The position numbers and the translations under genes were made by a program. The notes under the pieces were generated by a model. It was not told the DNA's origin. It searched no databases and worked only from the letters and a program-made list of their open reading frames with translations. From contig DASPIL010000023.1 of the NCBI GenBank assembly GCA_035629175.1, forward strand, positions 1 to 64,000: a stretch of 64,000 bases of DNA, in the 5' to 3' direction. Shown piece after piece: positions 1-9,224 of the stretch. Source of the stretch: Verrucomicrobiia bacterium. Its GTDB lineage: Bacteria; Verrucomicrobiota; Verrucomicrobiia; Limisphaerales; DASXHY01. How positions within the stretch are numbered: position 1 is the first letter of the stretch; every line of letters starts with the position of its first letter.

Positions 1-686
1 TCTGGAATGTTTCCCCAGTTGCCCGGTTCCACAAAAAGCGTGCGGGACGGGTTCGACTTCCGGATTTCGCTGATGACGCGAGGATAAATGTCATTCATCA
101 CCGCCGTCGTCGCCTTGTCGTGCGGTTCGTTCAGCACCTCGAATGCAAGAGTCTCGGGACTGTCTTTGTAATGTTCCGCTACCTGCCTCCAGATGGCCAC
201 GAGTTGGTCGGCAGAACCGGCAGGATCGGCATCAAATTCGCGGAAGTGATGAATGTTGATCAAGACCGCCAAGCCATGGGCCAGCGCATTCGTCACCACA
301 AAGTCCACTTTGCCAAAGATTTCCCGAGAGAGTTGAAATTCGGGCGCAGGGCTGGAATAGCGGTGCCATCCCACAGGCACGCGGATGTGATCGAAACCCT
401 GCGCTTTGATTTGCCGGATATCCTCGGCGCTTACGCGAATCGCCCAGTCGGGGCCGGCTTCCAGGTAATCGCCGAGGTTCACACCGCGCAGGAACTTCCT
501 GGCCGCACGGTAGGCAGGGGTATCGCGACTCGCGATAGGTTGCATCGCAGGCGGGTTTTGCGACTGAAAGGGCAGGTCCGCCCCCGGTGAGGGCAGCGCG
601 GAAGCAAACCAGAGCGCGAGGAAAAACGAAGGAAACGGTTTCACTGGGGAACTATCGGTCCTGGGGTTGCCTACTTCAATTCGCAT
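1..686 (-). CDS. Secreted glycoside hydrolase family 5 (cellulase-like), partial
   Basis: This is the N-terminal 228 codons of a secreted GH5 (endoglucanase-type) glycoside hydrolase; the gene runs off the left edge. Read on the minus strand it has a signal peptide (VKPFPSFFLALWFASALPSP) and then the GH5 pattern: RGVNLGDYLE, FDHIRVPVGW, a HH pair (NIHHF) and LNEP, whose Glu is the family's general acid/base. The nucleophile Glu lies outside the window. The start is uncertain: an ATG at 686 adds 14 residues before the signal peptide, while a GTG at 644 would start directly at it. Substrate is not determinable; beta-1,4-glucans or related hemicelluloses are typical. It is divergent from rpmI. 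Confidence 0.85.
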   Translation of the reverse strand, partial: MRIEVGNPRTDSSPVKPFPSFFLALWFASALPSPGADLPFQSQNPPAMQPIASRDTPAYRAARKFLRGVNLGDYLEAGPDWAIRVSAEDIRQIKAQGFDHIRVPVGWHRYSSPAPEFQLSREIFGKVDFVVTNALAHGLAVLINIHHFREFDADPAGSADQLVAIWRQVAEHYKDSPETLAFEVLNEPHDKATTAVMNDIYPRVISEIRKSNPSRTLFVEPGNWGNIP

Positions 687-716
687 TGCGATGACCTGAG
701 CCGTCAAAATAATGGC

Positions 717-745
717 TTGCGTGGCCGGAGGCCGGTACTTATATT
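717..745 (+). promoter_or_regulatory. Sigma-70-like promoter for rpmI-rplT
   Basis: TTGCGT (717-722) and TATATT (740-745) are separated by exactly 17 bases and lie 36 bases before the rpmI start. Four of six and five of six positions match the sigma-70 consensus. A start of transcription near 752 would give a leader of about 30 bases, and no clear Shine-Dalgarno sequence is visible before rpmI. Inferred from sequence only. Confidence 0.5.
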
Positions 746-781
746 GCGCGCTCTTTTTGAAAGAAAGTTGATTGATTTTTT

Positions 782-991
782 ATGCGACGTCCCAAAGGCA
801 TTAAGACGAAGAAATCCGCGGCCAAGCGGTTCAAGATCACCGCAAGCGGCAAGGTCATGCGCTCCAGCGCAGGCCGCCGCCATTTGGCACAGGGCAAGAG
901 CCCGAAGCGCCGCCGCAATCTTCGGGGGACCACCACGGTTCACTCCACCGACGAGTATCGCATCAAGCAGAACCTTCCGTTCACACGCTGA
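782..991 (+). CDS. rpmI: 50S ribosomal protein L35
   Basis: This encodes a 69-residue, highly basic protein with the L35 hallmarks: the N-terminal KGIKTKKSAAKRFKITASGK stretch and a lysine/arginine-rich middle (GKSPKRRRNL). L35 is a late-assembling component of the large ribosomal subunit. The gene is followed 33 bases later by rplT, the usual partner. In most bacteria infC (initiation factor IF-3) comes immediately before rpmI; here a divergent GH5 gene and a recognisable promoter occupy that place. The length is normal for the family. Confidence 0.97.
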   Translation: MRRPKGIKTKKSAAKRFKITASGKVMRSSAGRRHLAQGKSPKRRRNLRGTTTVHSTDEYRIKQNLPFTR

Positions 992-1024
992 TTTTTCGAC
1001 TGAGACCCTGCACCTGATTTCGTT

Positions 1025-1405
1025 ATGCGAGTAACAAACGCTCCAGCTTCCCGCAAACGCCGCACCAGAATGATCCGGGCCGCCAAAGGCTTCCGGTTGC
1101 GTCGTTCCAAACTCTACCGTTACGCTTCCGACGCCGTTGATCACGGGCGCCAATATGCCTACCGCGATCGCCGCACGAAGAAGCGCACGTTCCGCTATCT
1201 CTGGCAGATCCGCATCAATGCCGCCGCACGCGAGGCCGGAATCACCTACAGCCGCCTGATCGAAGGACTGAAAGCCGCCAAGTGTGAACTGGACCGCAAG
1301 GTCCTCGCCGACATCGCCGCGCAGGACGTCGCGACGTTCAACGAAATCGTCAAGCTGGCGCAGGGTGCGCTCAAGACGAAGGCGGCGACCGCCAAGGCGG
1401 CATAA
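1025..1405 (+). CDS. rplT: 50S ribosomal protein L20
   Basis: This is a 126-residue basic protein typical of L20, which binds 23S rRNA early in large-subunit assembly and in many bacteria represses its own operon. The family patterns are clear: an N-terminal RKRRTRMIRAAKGFRLRRSK helix, TFRYLWQIRINAAAREAG, and YSRLIEGLKAA. The C-terminus carries a short Ala/Lys-rich tail. It forms a pair with rpmI. A hairpin with a short T-run lies 26 bases after the stop and separates it from pheS. Confidence 0.97.
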   Translation: MRVTNAPASRKRRTRMIRAAKGFRLRRSKLYRYASDAVDHGRQYAYRDRRTKKRTFRYLWQIRINAAAREAGITYSRLIEGLKAAKCELDRKVLADIAAQDVATFNEIVKLAQGALKTKAATAKAA

Positions 1406-1430
1406 ACCGATCACTTCTGTTTTCGCCACG

Positions 1431-1460
1431 GGCGATCCGCAATGCGGGTCGCCTGTTTTG
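1431..1460 (+). terminator. Hairpin terminator or attenuator between rplT and pheS
   Basis: The arms GGCGATCCGC (1431-1440) and GCGGGTCGCC (1444-1453) form a 10-pair stem with one G-T pair and a three-base loop, followed by TGTTTTG. It lies 26 bases after rplT and about 75 bases before pheS, so it could end the rpmI-rplT message or act as a partial terminator controlling pheS. The T-run is interrupted, so its strength is uncertain. Confidence 0.6.
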
Positions 1461-1533
1461 TTGTCGCGAACCGAAAGGAGTTTGGAATTTTCTGTGACTT
1501 TTGCAGCCGATGCGGATTAAATCTGCCGCTCGT

Positions 1534-2562
1534 ATGTCGTTCCTGAATGAAATTGAGCCGTTGAAACAAGCTGCCCTGGCTGAGTTGAGCGGGGCATCAG
1601 ACCTCGCCGCCCTGGAGCAAACCAAGGGGGCCTGGATGGGTGCCAATGGGAAACTGACAGGCCTGATGAAGCAACTCGGTACGCTTCCCAAGGAGGAAAA
1701 GCCCGCCGCAGGAAAATTGATCAACGCCGCAAAAGCCGAACTCGAAGCAGCGCTGGCGCAACGCCGAAGCGAGCTCGAAATGAAGGCCGCCCTGCCCAAG
1801 GAACCCACTGACTTTACGCTCCCAGGACGCCGTCGCGTTCTCGGCAAGTTGCACCCGCTCACGCAGGTCACCGAAGACATTGTCCGCAGCTTTCGCAAGA
1901 TTGGGTTCGTGGTCGCTGACGGCCCTGAGATCGAGGACGAGTATCATTGCTTCGACGCACTCAACACTCCCGCAGACCACCCCGCTCGCGACACGCAGGA
2001 CACGTTTTATCTGGGCGGAAATCCGAGTTCCGAAAATCCCGGTGCCAAGCCGATGCTCCTGCGCACGCATACGTCGTCGGTCCAGATTCGCGTGATGAAA
2101 TCCCAGCCGCCACCCGTGCGCATCATTGTGCCGGGACGGGTTTACCGGCGCGACAATGCGGATGCCACGCACAATCCGACCTTCCAGCAGGTGGAAGGGT
2201 TGTATGTCGACAAAGGGGTGACGGCGGCGGATCTGAAGGGCACTGTCGAGTTTGTGTTCCGCGAATTGATGGGCAGCGACGTGAAGATCCGCTTCCGCCC
2301 ACACTACTTCAGTTACACCGAACCGAGCTTCGAAATCGATTTCACGAGCGCGCTCGTCAAGAAGATGGGCAAGGATTGGCTGGAAATCGCGGGCTGCGGC
2401 ATGGTGCATCCCAAGGTTTTTGAAAATGTCGGCTACGATCCCGAAGTCTGGACAGGCTGGGCTTTCGGCTTCGGCATCGAACGCATCGCAATGATTCGGT
2501 ATGGAATCAACGACATCCGCCTTTTCTACGAAAACGACCTGCGATTCCTAAGGCAGTTCTAA
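1534..2562 (+). CDS. pheS: Phenylalanyl-tRNA synthetase alpha subunit
   Basis: This is the catalytic alpha subunit of the class II heterotetrameric PheRS, which charges tRNA-Phe. It shows the N-terminal coiled coil (about residues 1-90), motif 2 (GRVYRRDNADATHNPTFQQV) and motif 3 near the end (GWAFGFGIERIAMIRYGI). I chose the ATG at 1534 (MSFLNEIEP, 342 residues), which fits the family length; in-frame TTG 1501 and ATG 1510 would add 11 and 8 residues. The partner pheT does not follow: it lies at 14212, after a minus-strand block and cydAB. pheS ends 10 bases from a convergent gene. Confidence 0.97.
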   Translation: MSFLNEIEPLKQAALAELSGASDLAALEQTKGAWMGANGKLTGLMKQLGTLPKEEKPAAGKLINAAKAELEAALAQRRSELEMKAALPKEPTDFTLPGRRRVLGKLHPLTQVTEDIVRSFRKIGFVVADGPEIEDEYHCFDALNTPADHPARDTQDTFYLGGNPSSENPGAKPMLLRTHTSSVQIRVMKSQPPPVRIIVPGRVYRRDNADATHNPTFQQVEGLYVDKGVTAADLKGTVEFVFRELMGSDVKIRFRPHYFSYTEPSFEIDFTSALVKKMGKDWLEIAGCGMVHPKVFENVGYDPEVWTGWAFGFGIERIAMIRYGINDIRLFYENDLRFLRQF

Positions 2563-2572
2563 GCCGGAAAGC

Positions 2573-3379
2573 TCAGCGCGAATATTTCGATTGGTGCGGA
2601 TTTTTCTTCAATCGATCCAATGCTTCCTGTTTCCAGTCGACGGCTGGAGCAGATTCGACCGAAGGCACCGGTGGAGCAGGCGAGGAGGCGGCGGCAACTC
2701 CACTGATCGCTGGCGGAAGTGCGGGAACGATTGTTTGCGAGGGGATGCTCCGCGATTCGAAATATGAGCTTTGGCTGAACGCCGATTTTGCCGGCATGTC
2801 GGCTTGGATGGGGGCGGGGGAAGTGACGCTCGCCGCCTGGGATGAAAGTGCCGCCGGTTCTTCCTCCTCTGTTCGCCAGGAAAGACGCACCGACGGTATG
2901 GGCCCGACATGCACCACAAGCGTGCGATATGTGAGTTCGCTCAGCGCGACGCGGTCCGCGACAGCCTCCGCCTGCAGCAGTGATGAGAGCAACGCGTGGA
3001 TTGTCTTGCGGGCTTGATGCGCGGTGACAAGCGCTCGGATGGCGGGATGGGGGACGTCCTCGTATTTGTCCAGGTGCACTACCAGCCGCTGCACGGGGCT
3101 CAGTTCCATGTCCACACCGCGGAGGTCGTATCCGGCTTCGGCGAACGTGCCCGCCGCGTCGTGGATCTCCTGGAGCGCTTCCAGGATGTGATCGGGATTA
3201 TCCATCCGCAGATCCGTAACGCTCGACTGAATGCTGCTGCGCAGTTGCTGCAACTGGCCTGCGGTCACGGCGACAGTCTCGCGAATCTCGGAAATTTTTG
3301 GCGGAACACTTTGGATGGCCTTCTGAATGTCAGCAGCCTTCTGGCTGAGATTCTGAACTTTTGTGACGAAGCGTTTCAT
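2573..3379 (-). CDS. Coiled-coil protein of unknown function, partner of the AAA ATPase
   Basis: I do not recognise this 268-residue protein. Residues 1-75 are heptad-rich (VQNLSQKAADIQKAIQ, ISEIRETV, LQQLRSSIQSSVTDL) and predict a coiled coil; residues 75-175 are mixed, and 175-260 are Ser/Ala/Pro-rich and probably disordered, ending in a basic tail. It has no signal peptide or membrane segment, so it is probably cytoplasmic. It starts 42 bases after the giant ATPase stop on the same strand and is probably co-transcribed with it and with flotillin. I infer a structural or adaptor role in the same machine, but nothing in the sequence proves it. Confidence 0.75.
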   Translation of the reverse strand: MKRFVTKVQNLSQKAADIQKAIQSVPPKISEIRETVAVTAGQLQQLRSSIQSSVTDLRMDNPDHILEALQEIHDAAGTFAEAGYDLRGVDMELSPVQRLVVHLDKYEDVPHPAIRALVTAHQARKTIHALLSSLLQAEAVADRVALSELTYRTLVVHVGPIPSVRLSWRTEEEEPAALSSQAASVTSPAPIQADMPAKSAFSQSSYFESRSIPSQTIVPALPPAISGVAAASSPAPPVPSVESAPAVDWKQEALDRLKKNPHQSKYSR

Positions 3380-3421
3380 TGGCTTTTTAAATTGTTCGTT
3401 GTGGGTTGCACCGTCAGGTTT

Positions 3422-6400
3422 TCATTCTCGCCTCTCTTGATCGGGAGCGGGCAGGGGACCGGGCTGGGGCGCGGGTGTGTCGTCCTGCGATTGCGAGATG
3501 ACTTGCTGGAACTTTTCCAAAAACGCGCGCTCGTTCGTCAGCATCTCCTGCGTCAGGTCAATTTCCACCGTTCCCTGCCGGGCCCGCGTCGCCAGGAGTT
3601 CCTGCGCTTCGCGGAGATGATTGCGCTGCTGCTCGGCGAGATCCTTCAACGTGCCGAGCGTGCTGTGAATCATCTCCAACTCGTGCGACAGGCTGTTGAC
3701 CTTGTCGGACATCGACCCTGAATGAACGGCAGTGATCGCCCGTGTGAGGTCCTCGCGCAAAGCGTGGAGGCTTTCCGAGAACTGCGACGCAAGGTTTGCT
3801 CCGTCGGGCGCGGCTTTTGGCGCTTCCGCCGCGGGAGGCCGCGATAATCCGTGTTCGAGGGTCGTTCTTAACGTTTCCAGCGTTTTGCCTATTGGCGCCA
3901 GGTCAAGCACGGGCGGCAAAGCTGGCTTCGAGAGTTGTTTTTCCAGCGTGCTTTGAATGGATTCCAGGCCTGCCTGAAAGCCGGAAAGCTGTCCCACGAC
4001 ACGGCTCACCGGATCGTTCTGATCTCCGCCGCGGACGAGTTGATTGCGTTTGAACGTCTTCTTGATGTCTTCCCACCGCGCCTGCTCTTCATCGGTGATC
4101 GCGCCGATCATTTCCTTGAACTTGAGCAGGTTGGCCTCGGCTCCCGTGGTGAGCGTCTGCGATTCGTTGCGATAATGATCCAGGATGATGCCGCGCACTT
4201 CCGCGTCGTTCATGATCGGAACCACCTTTTCCGCAAGGCGATTCATGTTGCGGTAGGAACCCTGCAGGCGGAAGGGAGGCTCGACACGATACTCGTCAAC
4301 CTGCGCTGCGGAATGAATATATTCCTGGTTCACGCGCAGGATGACTTCGCGGATGGCCACGAGTTTCTTCATCACGGAAAGAATCTCCTCCACTTCCTGC
4401 GGTGAATAGCTGCCTTCAAATCCTTCCGCTTCGCGCTCGCCGGATTCCGCCATGCGGATGAAGGATCGAATATCCTTGTGGCTCTTGTTCGCGAGTGGCG
4501 CGAGCACAGCGTTCGATGTGACGGCGTTCTCGATGTAGCTCGCCTTGAACCATTCTGCACTGCCGCCAATGATGTCGCCCAGGTTGTAGGTGTCGGCGCG
4601 GTTGGCCAGCATGTCGGGGATTTTGAATTTCTGTCCGCTCTCCGTGTAGGGATTGCCCGCCATGACAACGATCACCTTGCGTCCGCGCAGGTCGTAGGTT
4701 CGCGGCTGCCCGCGCCAGACGCCTTCGATCTTTCTTTGCGCGTCGCAAAGCGAAATGAATTTTTGCAGGAACTCGGGATTGCAATGCTGGATGTCATCCA
4801 CGCAGATCATCGTGTTGTCACCCATTTCGAGCGCGAGATTCAGCTTTTGAATTTCCTCGCGGGCTGCGGCGTTCGGCGCCTCCTCGGGATCCAGCGACGT
4901 CACCGCGTGCCCCAGGGCGGGGCCATTGATTTTGACGAACACGATCCCCAGGCGATTGGCAACGTACTCCATGAGCGTTGTCTTGCCGTAGCCGGGGGGT
5001 GAAATGACAAGCAGCAAACCCATGAGGTCCGTGCGCTTCTGATCGCCCGCCGCGCCGATCTGTTTTGCGAGGTTGTCGCCGACGAGAGGAAGGTAGATGC
5101 GATCGATCAACTGATTTCGCACGAACGATGTGAGCACGCGGGGCTTGAATTCATCGAGCCGAAGCTTGCGCCGTTCCTGTTCCACGAACTGCTGTTTGAG
5201 TTCACGGAATCGCTCGAACTTTGGAACCACCTCGCTCTCGAACTTTTGCAAACGTTCCGTGAATTGCAGGTAATCGAAGCGATAGCGGCTGCCGTGAATC
5301 ACGGCGTGATTGCCCTTCATCCCATCCAGTTCACGGACCGAACTTGCCTCGACCACGCTCTGTTCGAGCGCGTCTCCGCAAAACACGATCGCCGCGATCT
5401 CCTCGACGTATTGCATCCGCCCTGCGGAAGCCGCCGTTGCGTTCAACAGGAATCCGCGGACCCAATCCCGCGTCAATTCCAGCGAGCTTTCCGGATGATC
5501 CGCCAGTTCGGTGACGGCCGCGTCGAAAATCTCCTCGCTCGATTTGGCGATCAGGTATTGATGGAAGTCGATGGAAAGCTGGTGCGCCTCCTGCGTTACG
5601 GCAAATGCATCGCCACTGATCAGCTCGTGAAAGAGGTATTCGCCCGCTGGGTGCACAACATTCTCCGGATACAGGGCATTCTGTTTTACGAAGGCCCTGA
5701 TCAGGTTTTGAAGGGCTGCGATGTAATTGCCCTGGATGGGATCGCCAGGAAACAACTTGTTGCGTTCGCCAAAAGCCCGCAGCCGGGCGCGCCACAGCGT
5801 GCGAGCTGGTTCGGGGCAGAAGCGATGCCAGTAAACAACGGCGCATGCCCGCGCGGTTGGATCGAAGCGGGCGAGTTGCAAAGCCAGATGTGATCCAAGG
5901 AGGGCGGAGAATATTTTTGCGCCGTCCAGGTCGTGCACCCCCTTCGTGTATCCCTCCTGATAACGGGCGCTTACAAACTGCTGCACAAAAGCCAGGCGCT
6001 CGTCATCGGACCACGACGCAACCTCCTCGAGTGACACGGAGGAACCTGGGCGCCCATTGGCCGCCTGGGCGCTGCTCGCCTCAGCATCTTCAGTAACGGC
6101 AACCTGGCCACCGTTTTGCGCGCGCGCGGGAGTGCCGTTGAGCGTGCCCGCGGCAAGGGATTGCAGAAGCTGCCACGCGAGATATTCGCCGCGATAAACC
6201 TGCGCGTTTTCAGAAACAACCTCCTGGTTCCACACGTCGCGCGTGGCGAGCAGGTCCGGGCTTTGAATCGGATCGAAGTATCGGGTGCCCGTGAGATGAA
6301 TGAACTGCGTGCCGTCGCGCTGAACCACAGTGAGGTCGAGCGGCTGCGTGTTGATGTTGAAGCGATGCTTGCCCAGCTGAATCACTCCCTCTCCGCCCGC

Positions 6401-9010
6401 AAACAGATCCTGCCGATCCTTCAGCTGGCGAACCGCTTCCTGCTGCACGCTTTTCAGGCGCCCCTGCAGGTCGTCCGCCTTCACCGAATCCCCCGTCGCC
6501 ATCAGTTGATCGATTGTCTCGCGCACCTTGGCGATCATCAGGTCTGACGCCATGTAGGTGTTGATATCCTCGACCGATTTGAAACCACTGAGGCGGTTTT
6601 GGATGACCTTCAGGATCCGCTCCGCTGCGGTCATCAGCGCATTTGCGCGCCGATGTCGCTGTTCCACGAGAGCGAGCTTTCTTTGCTCAAACGCTTCGTA
6701 GAGTTCGGTGCGCCGTTCAGATAGCTGAACCGTGTATTCCTCAAAATCGGCGAACGCGCCTTCCAGTTCCTCGATTTGAACGGTGAGGCGGTTCAGATAT
6801 TCCTCGCACTTCGCAGGCGAGTCGCAGAGATCGAGATAGCTTGCGGCGGCCTGGCTGAGCAGCTTGATCTGGGCGTTGAACTGCGCCGCGCCTTCCCGGG
6901 CGACCAGTTCCTGCAGGCGCTTCTTCAACGCTGCCTTCACCTGGTTCAGGGTCGAGTAGACTGCCGTGATCCCATCGATGATGCGGGTTGTCTCCGTCGC
7001 GTCGGCAATGTTCAGGCTGTTGACGACTTCAATCAACATCTCGAGCTCGCCGCCGGCTGTGTTGACCGCCTTTTCGATCGCCTTGCCTTCGGCGACTTTT
7101 GAAATCTGTTCGACCGCAGCAACCTGCGTGTCGGCCTGCTTGCGATACGAGTCCAGGGATTCGGGCTTCAGCAGGAACTGCACGGTGGCCGTGGAAAGTT
7201 CGCCGGCCTGCCCGGCCACCTTTGCCTCGATGGCATCCAGCGCCGCGAGATCGACGTAGCGAACCTCCTTCAACGTGATCAGCTCGCCCCGCATGTGCCG
7301 GAGTGCGGTGAGGTTCACCACGAAATCGTTCAGCGTGTTGAAGCTCGTCCTGCGAATGGTGTTGAAAAGCTCGCGGCTGCGCTTGCTGACGTCATCAACG
7401 CGTTGCACGGCTTCGCGCTGAAGGCGTTGAACCTTGTCGAATTCGTCGACAGCCTTGTCGGCAGCTTCGCCCACCTGGCGCAGCGCATCATCAATCTGAA
7501 ACGCATCGGGGTGCGCGAGCCACGGATACGAATCCAGGATGGCGCTGCAGCGCTTGACGAGGTCCGTGTAGAGTTCTGCGTAGGGATTCTCCTTGCGAAC
7601 CAGCGTCAGCACTTCATTGCATTCTGCCAGCGCACGAACGACCTCCTTGTTTCCAACCTGGTAGAGATAGGCGTCCTTCCGTCCGGCCGGCTCATAGCCG
7701 GGCTGATGAAAAGGGGTCTGTCGCAGCTGGATCGAATGATGTTTCTGCGGTTCCAATTCCGCGCGGAAGAGCAGCAGCTGGCCATTCGGAAAAATCGAAA
7801 AGCCGTTGCAGCTGATCCGCTCCTCCACCTTTTGAGCGATCAAGCGGTAGGGCATTAGCACGTATTCGCCGCTGATCCGATTGTAAAACACGTATAGGAC
7901 ATCCTCGCCGTTGGGTGCGTGGATGACGCGCTCCATGACCATGCCATCGACCCTCGCCTCGAAACGCTTCAGCTCGCCCGTCGCGAGATAGTAACCGTCG
8001 GGAAAGATCAACCCGTGCGACTCGGGCAGGAACACGCAGGATTCGCCGACCGAATCGACGCGCACAGCGGTCTGCTGCTTTTCGTTGAAGATGAAGTATC
8101 GCGCCTGCGATTCCTTGTACGGCCGCACCTTTAACAGTATCAGGTGCCCAACAATGCCATACGCGATCTCCGCGTCATCGACCTTCTGGTACTTGTCATC
8201 AACAGGTTCGGCATACACGCCTTCGCCCGTTGCGGTGTTGTCCTCGACCTTGATCGTGAGATCGCCGCCCACGCTTTCGACAAAGACGCGGTCTTCAATC
8301 GACACGTGGGGATGATCGCCGTATCGATACGACTCGCGGTCGGGAGTTTGCCATTTGAATTGGTGAGGGGAAGGATAGGCGATGCGGCGGTATTCGGATT
8401 CGGCCCGGCCGTCGACGAATTTCAGGTTGCCATCGTTGTAGGCCCACTTGAACACGGCGAAGTCATTGATTCCCGCGCCTGTGGCAAACTTCATGTAAAG
8501 CTTCCCCTCGATCAGGGCGAACTTTCGAAACGCGGCCTTCTCGTAAACATTGTAAAGGCGCTTGAAGTCCCCAAGGAACTGCTTGTCCATGAGCAGGTCC
8601 ATGCTTGCTTCCTTGAACGAGCCCGACTGTTCGTCGCGGCTGTAGATCGCGAACACATCGCTCAATTCCATTTCCTTCTTCAAGCCAAACTGGACGTTGA
8701 AGCCGAACAGGAACTGGTTTTCGCCGAGTTGCACCATGTCGCGCGGGACGCAGTTGTGCGCGGTGACGATGCGATCGGCCTGCAGCAGCTTGAATTCAAT
8801 GGAACCGAAAACTTCCCTGCGCCGGCTGTCGAGCTGCGCCATGCGATCACGCAGTTTGGCGCCCTGCGCCTGCAGGCGGTTGCGAATGATCTCGTACGTC
8901 GCGCTGCCGAGCGCCTGGACAGTGGATGATCCGTCGGGAACGGCCGGCGCCCCCGGAGCTGGGGCCCCGGGGTCGTTCGGCTTCATTAAATTGTCGGAAA
9001 CTTCAGCCAT
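3422..9010 (-). CDS. Giant AAA-type ATPase with DUF3686-like N-terminus (annotated elsewhere as DNA repair ATPase)
   Basis: This is a 1862-residue protein. The N-terminal third (about 50-480) resembles the DUF3686 region of proteins usually named 'DNA repair ATPase', with repeated beta-strand stretches such as ENQFLFGFNVQFGL. About 480-1300 is alpha-helical with coiled-coil stretches. An AAA ATPase module follows: Walker A SPPGYGKTTL near 1335-1344, Walker B MICVDDIQH near 1400, and a sensor-like VVMAGNPYT near 1450. The C-terminus (about 1620-1862) is again coiled coil. No membrane segment or signal peptide is seen. The DNA-repair label is a name inherited by the family, not shown here. It lies between the flotillin and coiled-coil genes and probably works with them. 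Confidence 0.85.
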   Translation of the reverse strand: MAEVSDNLMKPNDPGAPAPGAPAVPDGSSTVQALGSATYEIIRNRLQAQGAKLRDRMAQLDSRRREVFGSIEFKLLQADRIVTAHNCVPRDMVQLGENQFLFGFNVQFGLKKEMELSDVFAIYSRDEQSGSFKEASMDLLMDKQFLGDFKRLYNVYEKAAFRKFALIEGKLYMKFATGAGINDFAVFKWAYNDGNLKFVDGRAESEYRRIAYPSPHQFKWQTPDRESYRYGDHPHVSIEDRVFVESVGGDLTIKVEDNTATGEGVYAEPVDDKYQKVDDAEIAYGIVGHLILLKVRPYKESQARYFIFNEKQQTAVRVDSVGESCVFLPESHGLIFPDGYYLATGELKRFEARVDGMVMERVIHAPNGEDVLYVFYNRISGEYVLMPYRLIAQKVEERISCNGFSIFPNGQLLLFRAELEPQKHHSIQLRQTPFHQPGYEPAGRKDAYLYQVGNKEVVRALAECNEVLTLVRKENPYAELYTDLVKRCSAILDSYPWLAHPDAFQIDDALRQVGEAADKAVDEFDKVQRLQREAVQRVDDVSKRSRELFNTIRRTSFNTLNDFVVNLTALRHMRGELITLKEVRYVDLAALDAIEAKVAGQAGELSTATVQFLLKPESLDSYRKQADTQVAAVEQISKVAEGKAIEKAVNTAGGELEMLIEVVNSLNIADATETTRIIDGITAVYSTLNQVKAALKKRLQELVAREGAAQFNAQIKLLSQAAASYLDLCDSPAKCEEYLNRLTVQIEELEGAFADFEEYTVQLSERRTELYEAFEQRKLALVEQRHRRANALMTAAERILKVIQNRLSGFKSVEDINTYMASDLMIAKVRETIDQLMATGDSVKADDLQGRLKSVQQEAVRQLKDRQDLFAGGEGVIQLGKHRFNINTQPLDLTVVQRDGTQFIHLTGTRYFDPIQSPDLLATRDVWNQEVVSENAQVYRGEYLAWQLLQSLAAGTLNGTPARAQNGGQVAVTEDAEASSAQAANGRPGSSVSLEEVASWSDDERLAFVQQFVSARYQEGYTKGVHDLDGAKIFSALLGSHLALQLARFDPTARACAVVYWHRFCPEPARTLWRARLRAFGERNKLFPGDPIQGNYIAALQNLIRAFVKQNALYPENVVHPAGEYLFHELISGDAFAVTQEAHQLSIDFHQYLIAKSSEEIFDAAVTELADHPESSLELTRDWVRGFLLNATAASAGRMQYVEEIAAIVFCGDALEQSVVEASSVRELDGMKGNHAVIHGSRYRFDYLQFTERLQKFESEVVPKFERFRELKQQFVEQERRKLRLDEFKPRVLTSFVRNQLIDRIYLPLVGDNLAKQIGAAGDQKRTDLMGLLLVISPPGYGKTTLMEYVANRLGIVFVKINGPALGHAVTSLDPEEAPNAAAREEIQKLNLALEMGDNTMICVDDIQHCNPEFLQKFISLCDAQRKIEGVWRGQPRTYDLRGRKVIVVMAGNPYTESGQKFKIPDMLANRADTYNLGDIIGGSAEWFKASYIENAVTSNAVLAPLANKSHKDIRSFIRMAESGEREAEGFEGSYSPQEVEEILSVMKKLVAIREVILRVNQEYIHSAAQVDEYRVEPPFRLQGSYRNMNRLAEKVVPIMNDAEVRGIILDHYRNESQTLTTGAEANLLKFKEMIGAITDEEQARWEDIKKTFKRNQLVRGGDQNDPVSRVVGQLSGFQAGLESIQSTLEKQLSKPALPPVLDLAPIGKTLETLRTTLEHGLSRPPAAEAPKAAPDGANLASQFSESLHALREDLTRAITAVHSGSMSDKVNSLSHELEMIHSTLGTLKDLAEQQRNHLREAQELLATRARQGTVEIDLTQEMLTNERAFLEKFQQVISQSQDDTPAPQPGPLPAPDQERRE

Positions 9011-9044
9011 GCTTCAAAGTCCGCGCCTTCGCAACGGTGCGCCG

Positions 9045-9190
9045 GTTTCCCAACCTGCCGTATCGCAGATTTTCACATCTGCGTTCGCGTGAACTTGGCG
9101 CGCAGGTTGGAAACCTGTCCACCCTCCGCAGTAGCTGCTTCGGAGGTCGGGCGATACAGCGGACTGGGAGGTCTGCGCTACGCCGCCGGA
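9045..9190. repeat. Structured intergenic repeats between flotillin and the giant ATPase
   Basis: The 214-base gap holds nested inverted repeats. GTTTCCCAACCTGC (9045-9058) pairs with GCAGGTTGGAAAC (9102-9114), enclosing CGCAGAT (9064-9070) and ATCTGCG (9077-9083). Further along, CTCCGCAG...CTGCTTCGGAG and AGCGGAC...GTCTGCGCT form two more hairpins. The words CCTGCCGTATCGCA and GGTCTGCGCTACG recur with small changes at 19621 and 19695, and the second also near 11686, so this is a dispersed repeat family. It could lower or stabilise the ATPase part of a shared message. Confidence 0.65.
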
Positions 9191-9224
9191 TGAGTCCGCG
9201 TGACAACATTGTCAGAGCTGCATG

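Noticed and set aside
120-590. Plus-strand open frame of 156 codons
   Set aside because: It is the complement of the GH5 gene, which has a signal peptide and NEP motif on the minus strand.
704-1429. Minus-strand open frame of 241 codons
   Set aside because: It covers rpmI and rplT, which are certain, so it is a mirror frame.
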